Assembly (NCBI GenBank): GCA_023807065.1
Contig: JAJJLU010000345.1
Location: forward strand, 21,738-85,737
Length of the DNA: 64,000 nt
Source of the DNA: Isotricha intestinalis
Taxonomy: Eukaryota; Ciliophora; Litostomatea; Vestibuliferida; Isotrichidae
Direction of reading: 5' to 3'
Shown here one piece after another: positions 1 to 8,428 of the stretch. The position numbers and the translations under genes are program-made. The notes under the pieces were generated by a model, which was not told where the DNA came from, searched no databases, and saw only the letters and a program-made list of their open reading frames with translations. Every line of letters begins with the position of its first letter. Positions within the stretch are counted from its first letter, which is position 1.

Positions 1-1
1 T

Positions 2-415
2 GATATGACTTTGACAATGGAGAGAATTGAAGGAATCAAAAGAGAATTTATTTCTTTAACAAGGAAAAGAAGAAAATTTCTAAAATATATTTTTGATTAT
101 ATTGATGAATTAGGAAGTAAACTTTTAAATATTGAAGGTCTTGCTGGTTATTATCAAAAAATTAATAAGGAAAGTATGGAAGATAGTAGAAAAGATGCTA
201 CTATTTTTATTCAAGAAGCTAAAATGATTAAAAATCAATATGAAGATGTTCCTACTATCACTTATGAAGAATTTGTTGTTGCTTTCTGTTATATTGTTAA
301 ATATCATGGAATGAAAATCGTTGATGATTTCATTGAGAGATTTAAAAAAATTAGACCTAAGGTATCTAATAAAGGTGAAGAAGAAGGAGGAGATGAAAAA
401 AAAGAAGAAAGTTAA
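2..415 (+). CDS. C-terminal part of an unknown protein (5' truncated)
   Basis: The reading frame is open to the left edge, with a GAT codon before the first ATG at position 5, so the gene probably begins outside the window and only about 137 residues are visible. It ends with TAA. The visible part is helical and charged, with an FVVAF segment around residue 90 and a tail of Glu, Gly and Lys (EEGGDEKKEES). I do not recognise a family. The acidic/lysine tail resembles that of the radial-spoke protein at 3.6 kb, but this is composition and not evidence of relationship. Codon use matches the neighbours. Confidence 0.6.
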   Translation, partial: DMTLTMERIEGIKREFISLTRKRRKFLKYIFDYIDELGSKLLNIEGLAGYYQKINKESMEDSRKDATIFIQEAKMIKNQYEDVPTITYEEFVVAFCYIVKYHGMKIVDDFIERFKKIRPKVSNKGEEEGGDEKKEES

Positions 416-606
416 AATTTTTCAATTTTTTTTAATATTTCAAATTATTTGGTTTTTTATATTTTTTTTTTAACTTTTTTTTTTTTAAATTAATAAATAA
501 ATAAATAAAATTTTTCAATTTCTTAATCTAAATTTTTTTACATTGTTATTGATATAATTGAAAAATAAATATTTACATTATACTTATATTAAAATATATA
601 AAAAAA

Positions 607-2346
607 TTATTTGATGGTTAAATTTTTTCTTTTCTTTTTAATACTTTTATTATTATTTTTAAACTTATTTTCTTTTTCAAAAAGAAAATTATTTTTCAAA
701 GTAAAATTATTTAAATGACCTTTATTATTATTTTTTTCCCCATGAAAAATTTTAGTACGTTTATTAAGAGAATGATTATCATAAACATTTGAAATAGAAG
801 AATGAAATGAAGTCTTTATAATTTTAGAAGAGGAAGAAAAAGAATAATTATTAGTTCTAAATAAATCATTTAATATATTATAATTATTATTCATGATTGT
901 CCTATAAGTTGTTTTATAATATTCATTTTCTATTTTTATTATTCTTTTTATTTTATTTCTTGAACGTTTTATTTGATTAAAATTATATTTTTCTAAATTA
1001 TTTTTTATTTGATTAATTGATTTTTCTCTTTTTGAACTATTATCTTTTGAAATACTTAATTTAATTTTAAAATTTTTATTCTTTATTTTTTTATTTTGAT
1101 TTAAATTTAATTTCATAAAATCGGATAATTTAATTATTTTTTTTGTTTTATTTTTATTTGAACAACTATTTTTTTCAGCATTAAATCCTTTACTTGTATT
1201 TAAACATTGAGTATCAGTTTTTAAAATTCTTGAAGTTAAAGATTCAGAATCTAAATTTAAAAAAGGTTTTACTCTTAAATTTCTTGTTTTATTTTTATAT
1301 ATTTTTTCTTTTGAATTTGATTTCCCTTTATTTACTTTTGAAATTTGAGATTCACTAAAACTATTTTTTTGTAAATATTGTAAACTTTTTAATTTCATTT
1401 GTGATAAAATATATGGTGAAACGGTATTTACTCCAAATATTGGATTGAAATTTATAAATTTTTTTTGAAAGTTTTTATTATTTAAATTGATATAATTTAT
1501 ATCTGTATTGATTTTCTTTTTTTTGTTTACTTTATTTTTTAAATCTTTTTTTTTAGTTGAACTTTTTATTCTATTCTTTTCATTTTGCTTTTTAATATTT
1601 TCTATTTTAAATATATTTAAAATTGATTTTATTGAAGTTTCATGAGATTCTTTATAAGTGTTAAAAGAAGTGTTTTCTGGAATTGTTTTACTTTCTTCAT
1701 TTAGATTATTAAATGAATTTAAAAAAACAATAGAACTTGTTTCTTCTATATTTTCTTTAACTGTTTTATCGAATATTAATTTTAAACTACTTTCAGCTTT
1801 TTTTATATTACTTTTTTCATTTTTTTGTTTAATTTTTTCTGCTTTTTTTTTCTTTTGTATACTATAATATATTCTTGCTTGTTTTTCATAAAAATCATGA
1901 ATTAACTTATTCAGAGAAAATTGAACAAAATTTGATTTGCAAAAAAATTTTAAATAATTTCTATAATATTTTGAAAATTTAGGAATTCTTAGTTTTGATT
2001 CTTTTATTTTATAAAATCTTTTTAAAAATTCTCCTTTATATTCAAATATAACTTTATCCCTAAAACTTGCAAAAATATGATTTTTTGAAGAAGCTATTAA
2101 ATTATTTATTATTATTTTCTCATATCTCTTATTTGATGTTTTATATTTTAATAAATGTCTTTGAATTAGTTTAAAATTTTGATTCACATATTTATTCTTT
2201 ATAGATGTTTTTTTAGGGATATTTTTTGGCATAATTTTATTCTTAATACTTTTTTTAAATAAAGTATAAGTTTGAGATATTTTTGGAAAAGAATCAATTT
2301 TTAAATTTCTTGATTTTTTTAAAGGAGTATTATTATCATTAATCAT
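607..2346 (-). CDS. Lys/Asn-rich protein of 579 residues with a conserved-looking N-terminal segment
   Basis: A single uninterrupted frame from ATG at 2346 to TAA. Residues about 65-170 are less biased and contain an aromatic stretch (YYRNYLKFFCKSNF, then NKLIHDFYEKQARIYY) that, from memory, resembles a segment found in many uncharacterised ciliate proteins. I cannot name the domain. The remainder is low-complexity Lys, Asn, Ser and Ile, predicted disordered, with short basic clusters. It is transcribed towards the left-edge gene and lies tail-on to the SHIPPO gene. A cytoskeletal or basal-body role is conceivable only by analogy; function unknown. Confidence 0.7.
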   Translation of the reverse strand: MINDNNTPLKKSRNLKIDSFPKISQTYTLFKKSIKNKIMPKNIPKKTSIKNKYVNQNFKLIQRHLLKYKTSNKRYEKIIINNLIASSKNHIFASFRDKVIFEYKGEFLKRFYKIKESKLRIPKFSKYYRNYLKFFCKSNFVQFSLNKLIHDFYEKQARIYYSIQKKKKAEKIKQKNEKSNIKKAESSLKLIFDKTVKENIEETSSIVFLNSFNNLNEESKTIPENTSFNTYKESHETSIKSILNIFKIENIKKQNEKNRIKSSTKKKDLKNKVNKKKKINTDINYINLNNKNFQKKFINFNPIFGVNTVSPYILSQMKLKSLQYLQKNSFSESQISKVNKGKSNSKEKIYKNKTRNLRVKPFLNLDSESLTSRILKTDTQCLNTSKGFNAEKNSCSNKNKTKKIIKLSDFMKLNLNQNKKIKNKNFKIKLSISKDNSSKREKSINQIKNNLEKYNFNQIKRSRNKIKRIIKIENEYYKTTYRTIMNNNYNILNDLFRTNNYSFSSSSKIIKTSFHSSISNVYDNHSLNKRTKIFHGEKNNNKGHLNNFTLKNNFLFEKENKFKNNNKSIKKKRKNLTIK

Positions 2347-2453
2347 TTATTGATTAAAATTTCAAAAAATTTAAAAAAAATAATAAATATATATAAAAAA
2401 GTAATTTGAAATAAATTTTGATAAAACAAAAATTAATAAAAAAAATAACTTTT

Positions 2454-3358
2454 CTAAAACTTAGGCATTGCAATTCTAATTTGTTGAGGTTGTCTTTCCA
2501 TCATAGATTTAAAAATTCCTCTTCCTAATCTTCCATCTCTGGTTTCTTTTCCAATACTTTGAATAGGTTCAGTGTTTTTTTGTGTCATAATTTGATGTCC
2601 AATAGAGCTATATAAATAATAGCTTTCATTTTTAGTAAAAATCTTATTACTTAAATCATGTCTTTTCCCTTTATTAAAAGAATACCCTGGGACTTTAACA
2701 TGTTGACTAAGAGCATTTAAATTATCTTGATTATAAGAAGAAGGACCAACATTCCTTCCAGAACCAGTAGGAATAATAATACTATTATTACTAGTCCTAA
2801 TCCCTAATTTATATGTTGGCATTCTTAAACTTTGACTTCTTCTCTCCCAATCAGGATCATATCTTCCAGGACCAGGAACTTTCTCATTAAAATCATATCT
2901 TACTCTTGGTTCTAAATCTATTGCTCCTCCTTTTATATGATTCCATTTTTTTGGTATTTTTGATAAATCTGATGATTCATCATATTTATGTTTATACATT
3001 TCATATATTTCACCATTATATAATGGAGGCCTTAATGAATCTCCTATTTTCCATTCTGGAGGTCTATCATATTTTAAATTTGAATATTTATTCTGAGAAT
3101 ATATTGGTCCTGGAGTATTTGTAAATGTATATAATGGAATTCTTTTCGCTTTTCCAATTGAATATTTTGGAGCTGTTGGCTTTTCTGCTAATATCATCTT
3201 ACCAAATCCTGTGTGTGCTTGGTGTTGAAGGAATTCTTGCTCTTTTACATCTAATTTTTTTAATTATTTATTTATTGGGTCTTACAATATTTTGCCGCTT
3301 CACGAGCACGCTCCTCGTCACGGCGTTTTTGCTCTTCTAATTTTTCTTGTGCGTCCAT
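2454..3358 (-). CDS. SHIPPO/STPGR-repeat (ODF3/CIMAP-like) microtubule-associated protein, two exons
   Basis: Spliced from exon 1 (3286-3358) and exon 2 (2454-3250), giving 289 residues. The 35-nt intron removal joins AKY to YVKEQEFL and provides a good ATG in an A-rich context, whereas exon 2 alone starts at an internal Met. The protein carries spaced proline-glycine motifs typical of the SHIPPO family: NTPGPIYS, VPGPGRYDPD, NVGPSSYNQDN and VPGYSF, plus a conserved-looking GFGKM near the N terminus. Family members line the inside of axonemal doublets or bind sperm-tail fibres. The gene is head-to-head with a radial-spoke gene 267 bp away, supporting a ciliary role. The stop is TAG. Exon 1 is far richer in G and C than exon 2. 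Confidence 0.82.
3251..3285 (-). other. 35-nt spliceosomal intron in the SHIPPO-repeat gene
   Basis: On the minus strand it begins GTAAGACC and ends AAATTAG. It contains in-frame stops, and its removal fuses two open frames exactly (codon phase 1), extending the protein by 43 residues to an ATG. Size and GTAAG...TAG borders resemble the very short introns of ciliates. Confidence 0.85.
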
Positions 3359-3625
3359 TTTGTAACTCTTTTATTTATTTTATTTTATTTTAATTTTTAA
3401 TTTCGTTTTTTATTTTGTTTTTATTTCTCAAATTTTTATTGGGTTTTCTTTTTGGTTTTTCTAAATAGAATCATTTAAAAAGAGATAATTCTTTAATGAT
3501 CAAGAATAATATATTAGATTTTGGAAAAATATATGATTATATTTTTAAATGAACCAATTATTAAAATAAAATTACATTCAATTCTTTAATAAATATAATT
3601 AAAAATATTAATATAATTAAATAAA
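3359..3625. promoter_or_regulatory. Divergent intergenic region between two ciliary genes
   Basis: These 267 bp separate the start codons of the SHIPPO-repeat gene (minus) and the radial-spoke gene (plus), so both promoters must lie here or overlap the transcribed ends. The half next to the SHIPPO gene is T-rich on the plus strand and the half next to the spoke gene is A-rich, so each start codon is preceded by A-runs on its own coding strand. I see no convincing TATA box or X-box palindrome. Confidence 0.45.
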
Positions 3626-5185
3626 ATGGAAACTGAAGTTCCAGTCCCAAATTTAACAACAGACGTAGTTGAATTACTAAAATCAATAACACCAAATCCA
3701 AATTATAAACCATTAAAACCTAAATCATTAAATACAAATTTATATGAACACATAAAGAAAATGTATTTGACTCAATTAACCTTAAATGATGATTGTAAAT
3801 ATGATGATTTATTTGAAGATATATCAATAAGAATAAAAAAAGATGGAACATATTTCCCAAATAATGATATAACAGATGAGCAAATTGAAAAAATATTAAA
3901 AGACCCAAAATTAATAGAAAATTTATTAAATTCATTTGAAAAAGAAAAAGAATTATTAAAACCTCCTTCAAAAGCAGAAGAAGGAGGAGAAGTACAACCA
4001 ATAACTCAAATAAATTTTATTCCAGATTATTATGAACTTTTCCAAAAATTTTCAATGGTAGGAATATCAATGTCTAAAAAGGAATTAATATTATTGAATA
4101 ATTCTTTAACAAAATTAGCTACAATATATACAAATGGAAATATATCATTCTTTGGAAAGTTTTTTGGTACTGAAAAAGATTATTACGTGGTTGAAGCAAC
4201 TGAAATAGATCCTCCTGAGAATTTTAATTATGATAATGATATGGAAAAGAGAAAAGAAGATGGAGTAAATAAAAATGTATATTTAGTAACAAATAATTTA
4301 TGCGATAAATGGGTTGAATTACCAGATATTAAACCATCACAATTAAATGAAAGTAGAAAAATAAAATATTTTCTTACTGGAAATTTAGATAATAAAATAT
4401 ATTCAAATCCAACATTCAATGGAACTGAAAAAATTTATTTAAGATGTATGATTGCTAGAATATATCATGGAACTAAATTAGTTCCTTCAATTAATCATTA
4501 TACTGTTGAAGAAGGAGATCAATTTAAACCTTTAGTTCCAGCTGAAAAACCAAAACCATTTACTTATGAAGATATATTAAATTTAAAATATTGGATTCAT
4601 TATCCTCCAATTATATTAAAAAAAGGAAGAGTTTCACATCAAGATCTTCCTGAAGGAGAAGGTGAAGAAGGAGGAGAAAATTTAAGAAAAAAAATATTAG
4701 AAAATGATCCTTATGGAAAAAGAATTAAAAGTATTATTGAAGATGATAAAATATATATTAATCCAAATAAAAGTATTATTCCTTGGAAAATTGAAAAAGG
4801 TTATGATGATAATATTTATATTAATCCTTATATAACAGTTAAAAGTGAAAAAGATCCTGATTATGATCCTAATGAAGTAAAAGATAATAAAGCTAATTAT
4901 TTAGTTACTTGTGTTAGAAGTTTAAGATGGCCTGGAGCAGTTAATTTTTATAATAATAAAGAATGTTATTTCTTTTATTTTGGGAATGGACATAAATATA
5001 AAGAAATTGAAGAAGATAACTATGTATTTAGAGATTTCCCTATTATTCCTAATGATATTCCTGATAAAGTAGATCAACCTGAACCAAAAGAAATTAAAGA
5101 AGATGTTGTTGAAGAAAAGAAAGAAGAAGAAAAAAAAGAAGAAGAGAAAAAAGATGAAGAAAATAAAGAAGAGGAAGAAGGATAA
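3626..5185 (+). CDS. RSPH4A: Radial spoke head protein RSPH4A/RSPH6A (RSP4/6) homologue
   Basis: 519 residues, ATG to TAA. It matches the radial-spoke head family over most of its length: the segment around residues 135-190 (PDYYELFQKF, then SISFFGKFFG and DYYVVEA), a middle block with VYLVTNNLCDKW and LPDIKPSQ, then KIKYFLTGNLD, and near the C terminus SLRWPGAVNFY and FFYFGNGHKY. The family forms the head of the axonemal radial spoke that transmits signals from the central pair to dynein arms in motile cilia. The last 35 residues are a Glu/Lys run, common in this family. No intron is needed. It is divergently paired with the SHIPPO-repeat gene and convergent with the kinase gene downstream. 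Confidence 0.93.
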   Translation: METEVPVPNLTTDVVELLKSITPNPNYKPLKPKSLNTNLYEHIKKMYLTQLTLNDDCKYDDLFEDISIRIKKDGTYFPNNDITDEQIEKILKDPKLIENLLNSFEKEKELLKPPSKAEEGGEVQPITQINFIPDYYELFQKFSMVGISMSKKELILLNNSLTKLATIYTNGNISFFGKFFGTEKDYYVVEATEIDPPENFNYDNDMEKRKEDGVNKNVYLVTNNLCDKWVELPDIKPSQLNESRKIKYFLTGNLDNKIYSNPTFNGTEKIYLRCMIARIYHGTKLVPSINHYTVEEGDQFKPLVPAEKPKPFTYEDILNLKYWIHYPPIILKKGRVSHQDLPEGEGEEGGENLRKKILENDPYGKRIKSIIEDDKIYINPNKSIIPWKIEKGYDDNIYINPYITVKSEKDPDYDPNEVKDNKANYLVTCVRSLRWPGAVNFYNNKECYFFYFGNGHKYKEIEEDNYVFRDFPIIPNDIPDKVDQPEPKEIKEDVVEEKKEEEKKEEEKKDEENKEEEEG

Positions 5186-5404
5186 AAATATATTTTTTTA
5201 TGAATGTTAAAATAACTTAATTTTAATTTTTTATATGTTTTTTTTATATCTAATTTAATAATAATAGGTTTTTTGTATTTTAATAATAAATACAAGATTC
5301 TATTAAACAAAGAATAATAAAAATAATTGTACAAATAAAATACCTTTTGACAAATAATTAAATTAATTTCTCATTTCACATTTATATATATAATAAACAC
5401 CTAT

Positions 5405-7774
5405 TTAAACTTCTTTATAAGAAGTAAAAAAGAAATGATCTCCATTAATACCAGCACTTTTAGATTTATTACTGACTTTATTTTGAAAATATTTTTTCAT
5501 CCAAGGATGTTCAAAAAGAACATCCATATTCATTCTATCATTAGGGTCTTTTTGTAATAATTTATCAACAAAATCAATAGCTTCTTTAGAAACATCATTC
5601 CATAAAGAAGGATAAAAAGGGGTTTTTTCATAAACAGTCTTCCTTGCAATTTCTTTATTATTATTTTCATCATCAAAAGGAAGAACACCACTTAATAATA
5701 AATAAGAAACAACTCCAATAGACCAAAGATCAGTTCTTTGGTCATAAGGAATATCTTGTAAAACTTCAGGAGAAACATAAGATAAAGTTCCATAAGGTTC
5801 TGTACATTTTTCTCCTTGACTTATTATTTTACTTAAACCAAAATCTAATAGTCTAATATCAGCTTGATCAGTATTATCAGTCATTAAAATATTTTCTGGT
5901 TTAATATCTCTATGAATAATACCAAATGAATGAAGATAATAAACTGCTGATGATAATTTTCTTATTATTTCTGCAGCATGTTTTTCTGGTAATTTAAAAT
6001 TTCTTTCTTCTATATATGCAAACAAATCTGAACCAGAACAATATTCCATTATTATATATATTTTTTCCTCATTTTCTATTACATCATATAATGTGATTAT
6101 ATTTGGATGTTGACCTATTTTTAATATTTCTATTTCTGTTTTTGTTAATTGCATTTCTTGTTCTGTAATTCCATTTTTATTTATTATTTTTATTGCTACT
6201 TTTCTGCCTGTTAATTTATGTATTCCTAATTTTACTAAACCAAATTTTCCTTTTCCTAATGTACCTTTAACATCAAAAAATTCAGATAATACTGATAAAT
6301 TTATTGCTTTTTTTAAATGATTTACCCAAGCATTTAATCTTTTCTTTTTTTTTAATAAATAATTTCTTGTTATATTCGGATATATTAAAGAAAAAGAATA
6401 ATATTGTTTATCCTCAAATTTCACTGGAGGATTTATTCTAACAAATGAATCTGATAAATGATGAAATCCAATAAACATTTTTGCATATTTATCTTTATAA
6501 AAGAATAAATCACGAAAAACTAATTTAAAATATAATTTTTTTTTTTTATTTGATTTAGTAATTTTATAAATGTATCCTTCATAATTAATAATTTTAATAT
6601 CATCACAATCAGCAGCACTATTATCATCAAAAGATTTATCTTCAATAGGTTCTTTATTATGTCCAATCAATGATTCATTTATATTTTTAGGATCATCAAA
6701 AAATTGACCAATTTTTCTTCTTGGAATTATTGTTGAATTTAAGTCACTATCTGAAGTAACTAATGCTAAAATTTTTGGTAATTTTTGTTTCGATTGTTCA
6801 AGAATTTCACTTTTTTCATTCTTTTTTATATTATTTTTCTCATTATTTTCTTGTTCATTATTTTTATTATTATTTTCTTTATTTATTGATATTTTAGAAT
6901 CTTCTTTATTCTCTTTGTTTTTTTCTTCTTCATAGTTTTTATTTATATTTTTTACTTTTTCTTCATCACCATCCTCTTTTTCTTCAGGAATGAAAGATTT
7001 AGATCTTTTATTCATTTTTCTTTTTATATCTGGAGATAATATCCTTGATCTTAATGTTGGTAAAGCAACGAAATGAAAAGTTTGTCCATATTGTTCACTT
7101 GCTGATCTATGAAAAGAATTATTTAATGAATTATATACTTCTATTGTTGAAAGAGTATCATTATTAAATGGTCTTTTTTCAAAAATAAATAAGAGTAAAA
7201 ATAAAAATATATCACTATTTCTTTCTTTAATTACTTTTTTAAAACTTTTTAATTCTAAAAATTCTTTTTCTCCAAAAGCATTAGTTAATATTGTTGATAA
7301 TTCATTTTGAACTTGAATTCTATCTAAAAATTCAGCTTTTTCATATTTTAATAACTGATTTTTTTTTGGTCGATTAGTTCTTATTGGAACATAATCTAAT
7401 ATTAATTTAACATCATTTACTTTTATTTTACCATCTTTATCACAATCATAAATATTAAATATAAATTTTAATAATTGATCATAATAACCTGAAAATAAAG
7501 TAGTCATTCCAGAAACAAATTCTTTAACATCTAAATAATTATCTCCATTTGAATCAAATATAGAAAATAATCTATCACTAATTATTCCATTTAATTCATA
7601 ATATTTTGTAAATGTTAATCTTGAAATTCCTTTTCCTTCTTCTTTTGTTCTTTGAGATAAATCTCTCCAAATTTCTACTAAGTATTCAACAAATATATAT
7701 AAATTTGTAACTTTATATAATGATAAAATGTCTGTTATATTAAATCTCTCTTGGTATATTCCTGAATAATTCAT
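5405..7774 (-). CDS. EF-hand / PH domain / protein kinase (CDPK7-like order)
   Basis: 789 residues. The N terminus has two EF-hands: one at about residues 72-90 (DSNGDNYLDVKEF) and one at about 108-125 (DCDKDGKIKVNDV). A disordered Asn/Lys/Glu stretch (about 250-390) follows. A PH-like domain spans about 395-490 (EGYIYK ... WVNHLKKA). A complete Ser/Thr kinase of the CAMK type spans about 500-757, with GKGKFG, VAIK, HRDIKPEN near 620, DFG near 645 and SPE. EF-hands before a PH domain and kinase is the order known for apicomplexan CDPK7; ordinary CDPKs have the EF-hands after the kinase. It probably responds to Ca2+ and phosphoinositides at membranes. It starts 197 bp from the ubiquitin ATG on the other strand. 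Confidence 0.9.
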   Translation of the reverse strand: MNYSGIYQERFNITDILSLYKVTNLYIFVEYLVEIWRDLSQRTKEEGKGISRLTFTKYYELNGIISDRLFSIFDSNGDNYLDVKEFVSGMTTLFSGYYDQLLKFIFNIYDCDKDGKIKVNDVKLILDYVPIRTNRPKKNQLLKYEKAEFLDRIQVQNELSTILTNAFGEKEFLELKSFKKVIKERNSDIFLFLLLFIFEKRPFNNDTLSTIEVYNSLNNSFHRSASEQYGQTFHFVALPTLRSRILSPDIKRKMNKRSKSFIPEEKEDGDEEKVKNINKNYEEEKNKENKEDSKISINKENNNKNNEQENNEKNNIKKNEKSEILEQSKQKLPKILALVTSDSDLNSTIIPRRKIGQFFDDPKNINESLIGHNKEPIEDKSFDDNSAADCDDIKIINYEGYIYKITKSNKKKKLYFKLVFRDLFFYKDKYAKMFIGFHHLSDSFVRINPPVKFEDKQYYSFSLIYPNITRNYLLKKKKRLNAWVNHLKKAINLSVLSEFFDVKGTLGKGKFGLVKLGIHKLTGRKVAIKIINKNGITEQEMQLTKTEIEILKIGQHPNIITLYDVIENEEKIYIIMEYCSGSDLFAYIEERNFKLPEKHAAEIIRKLSSAVYYLHSFGIIHRDIKPENILMTDNTDQADIRLLDFGLSKIISQGEKCTEPYGTLSYVSPEVLQDIPYDQRTDLWSIGVVSYLLLSGVLPFDDENNNKEIARKTVYEKTPFYPSLWNDVSKEAIDFVDKLLQKDPNDRMNMDVLFEHPWMKKYFQNKVSNKSKSAGINGDHFFFTSYKEV

Positions 7775-7971
7775 TTTATTTAATTTTTTAGTTTTTAATT
7801 TTTTTATTATTTATAAAAATTTGTTGTTAAAAATAATAATCATTTTAAAACAAAAAATATTTAAAAATTAATTAATTAAAAGTAATTGTAATATCAGAAT
7901 TTATTGTCTCTCTAAATTTTAACTTATGTATTTCTTTTTTTTATAACCAATAAGTGAAATTTAAATTTAGA

Positions 7972-8205
7972 ATGCAAATTTTTGTTAAAACTCTTACTGG
8001 AAAAACTATTACTTTAGATGTTGATACTTCTGATACTGTTGAAAATATCAAAACTAAAATTCAAGATAAAGAAGGTATTCCTCCAGATCAACAAAGATTA
8101 ATATTTGCTGGTAAACAATTAGAAGATAATAAAACTCTTGCTGATTATAATATCCAAAAAGAATCTACTCTTCATTTAGTTTTAAGACTTAGAGGAGGAA
8201 ATTAA
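7972..8205 (+). CDS. Ubiquitin, single unit with one extra C-terminal residue
   Basis: 77 residues: a complete 76-residue ubiquitin ending LRLRGG followed by Asn77 and TAA. The ATG at 7972 opens the canonical [13 protein letters not shown]; the frame upstream has no other ATG. All seven conserved lysines (6, 11, 27, 29, 33, 48, 63) are present, and position 54, normally Arg, is Lys. Further changes include Asp for Glu at 16 and Ala for Ser at 57. It is a lone unit: neither a polyubiquitin array nor a ribosomal-protein fusion. Asn77 must be trimmed by a deubiquitinase before conjugation. Whether it is the main ubiquitin or a variant copy cannot be told from the window. Confidence 0.95.
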   Translation: MQIFVKTLTGKTITLDVDTSDTVENIKTKIQDKEGIPPDQQRLIFAGKQLEDNKTLADYNIQKESTLHLVLRLRGGN

Positions 8206-8428
8206 ATGAAAAAATTATTTTTACTTCATTTTAATTAATTATAATTTTATTATTTTTTATTTTTTTATTCTTTTGAAATTGTTTATTGAAAATCTTTTTC
8301 TTTTAATTTTTAATTATCTTTAATATAAATTCAAAGACATAAATTTAAAATTTTTAAATTATTTAAATTTGACTTCCTAATATATATAACATTCTGAAAA
8401 ATTATTTAAACTTCAATATATTAATCTT

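Noticed and set aside
3125..3340. 71-codon plus-strand ORF over the SHIPPO gene start
   Set aside because: It is antisense to the spliced first and second exons of the SHIPPO gene, which has motif support.
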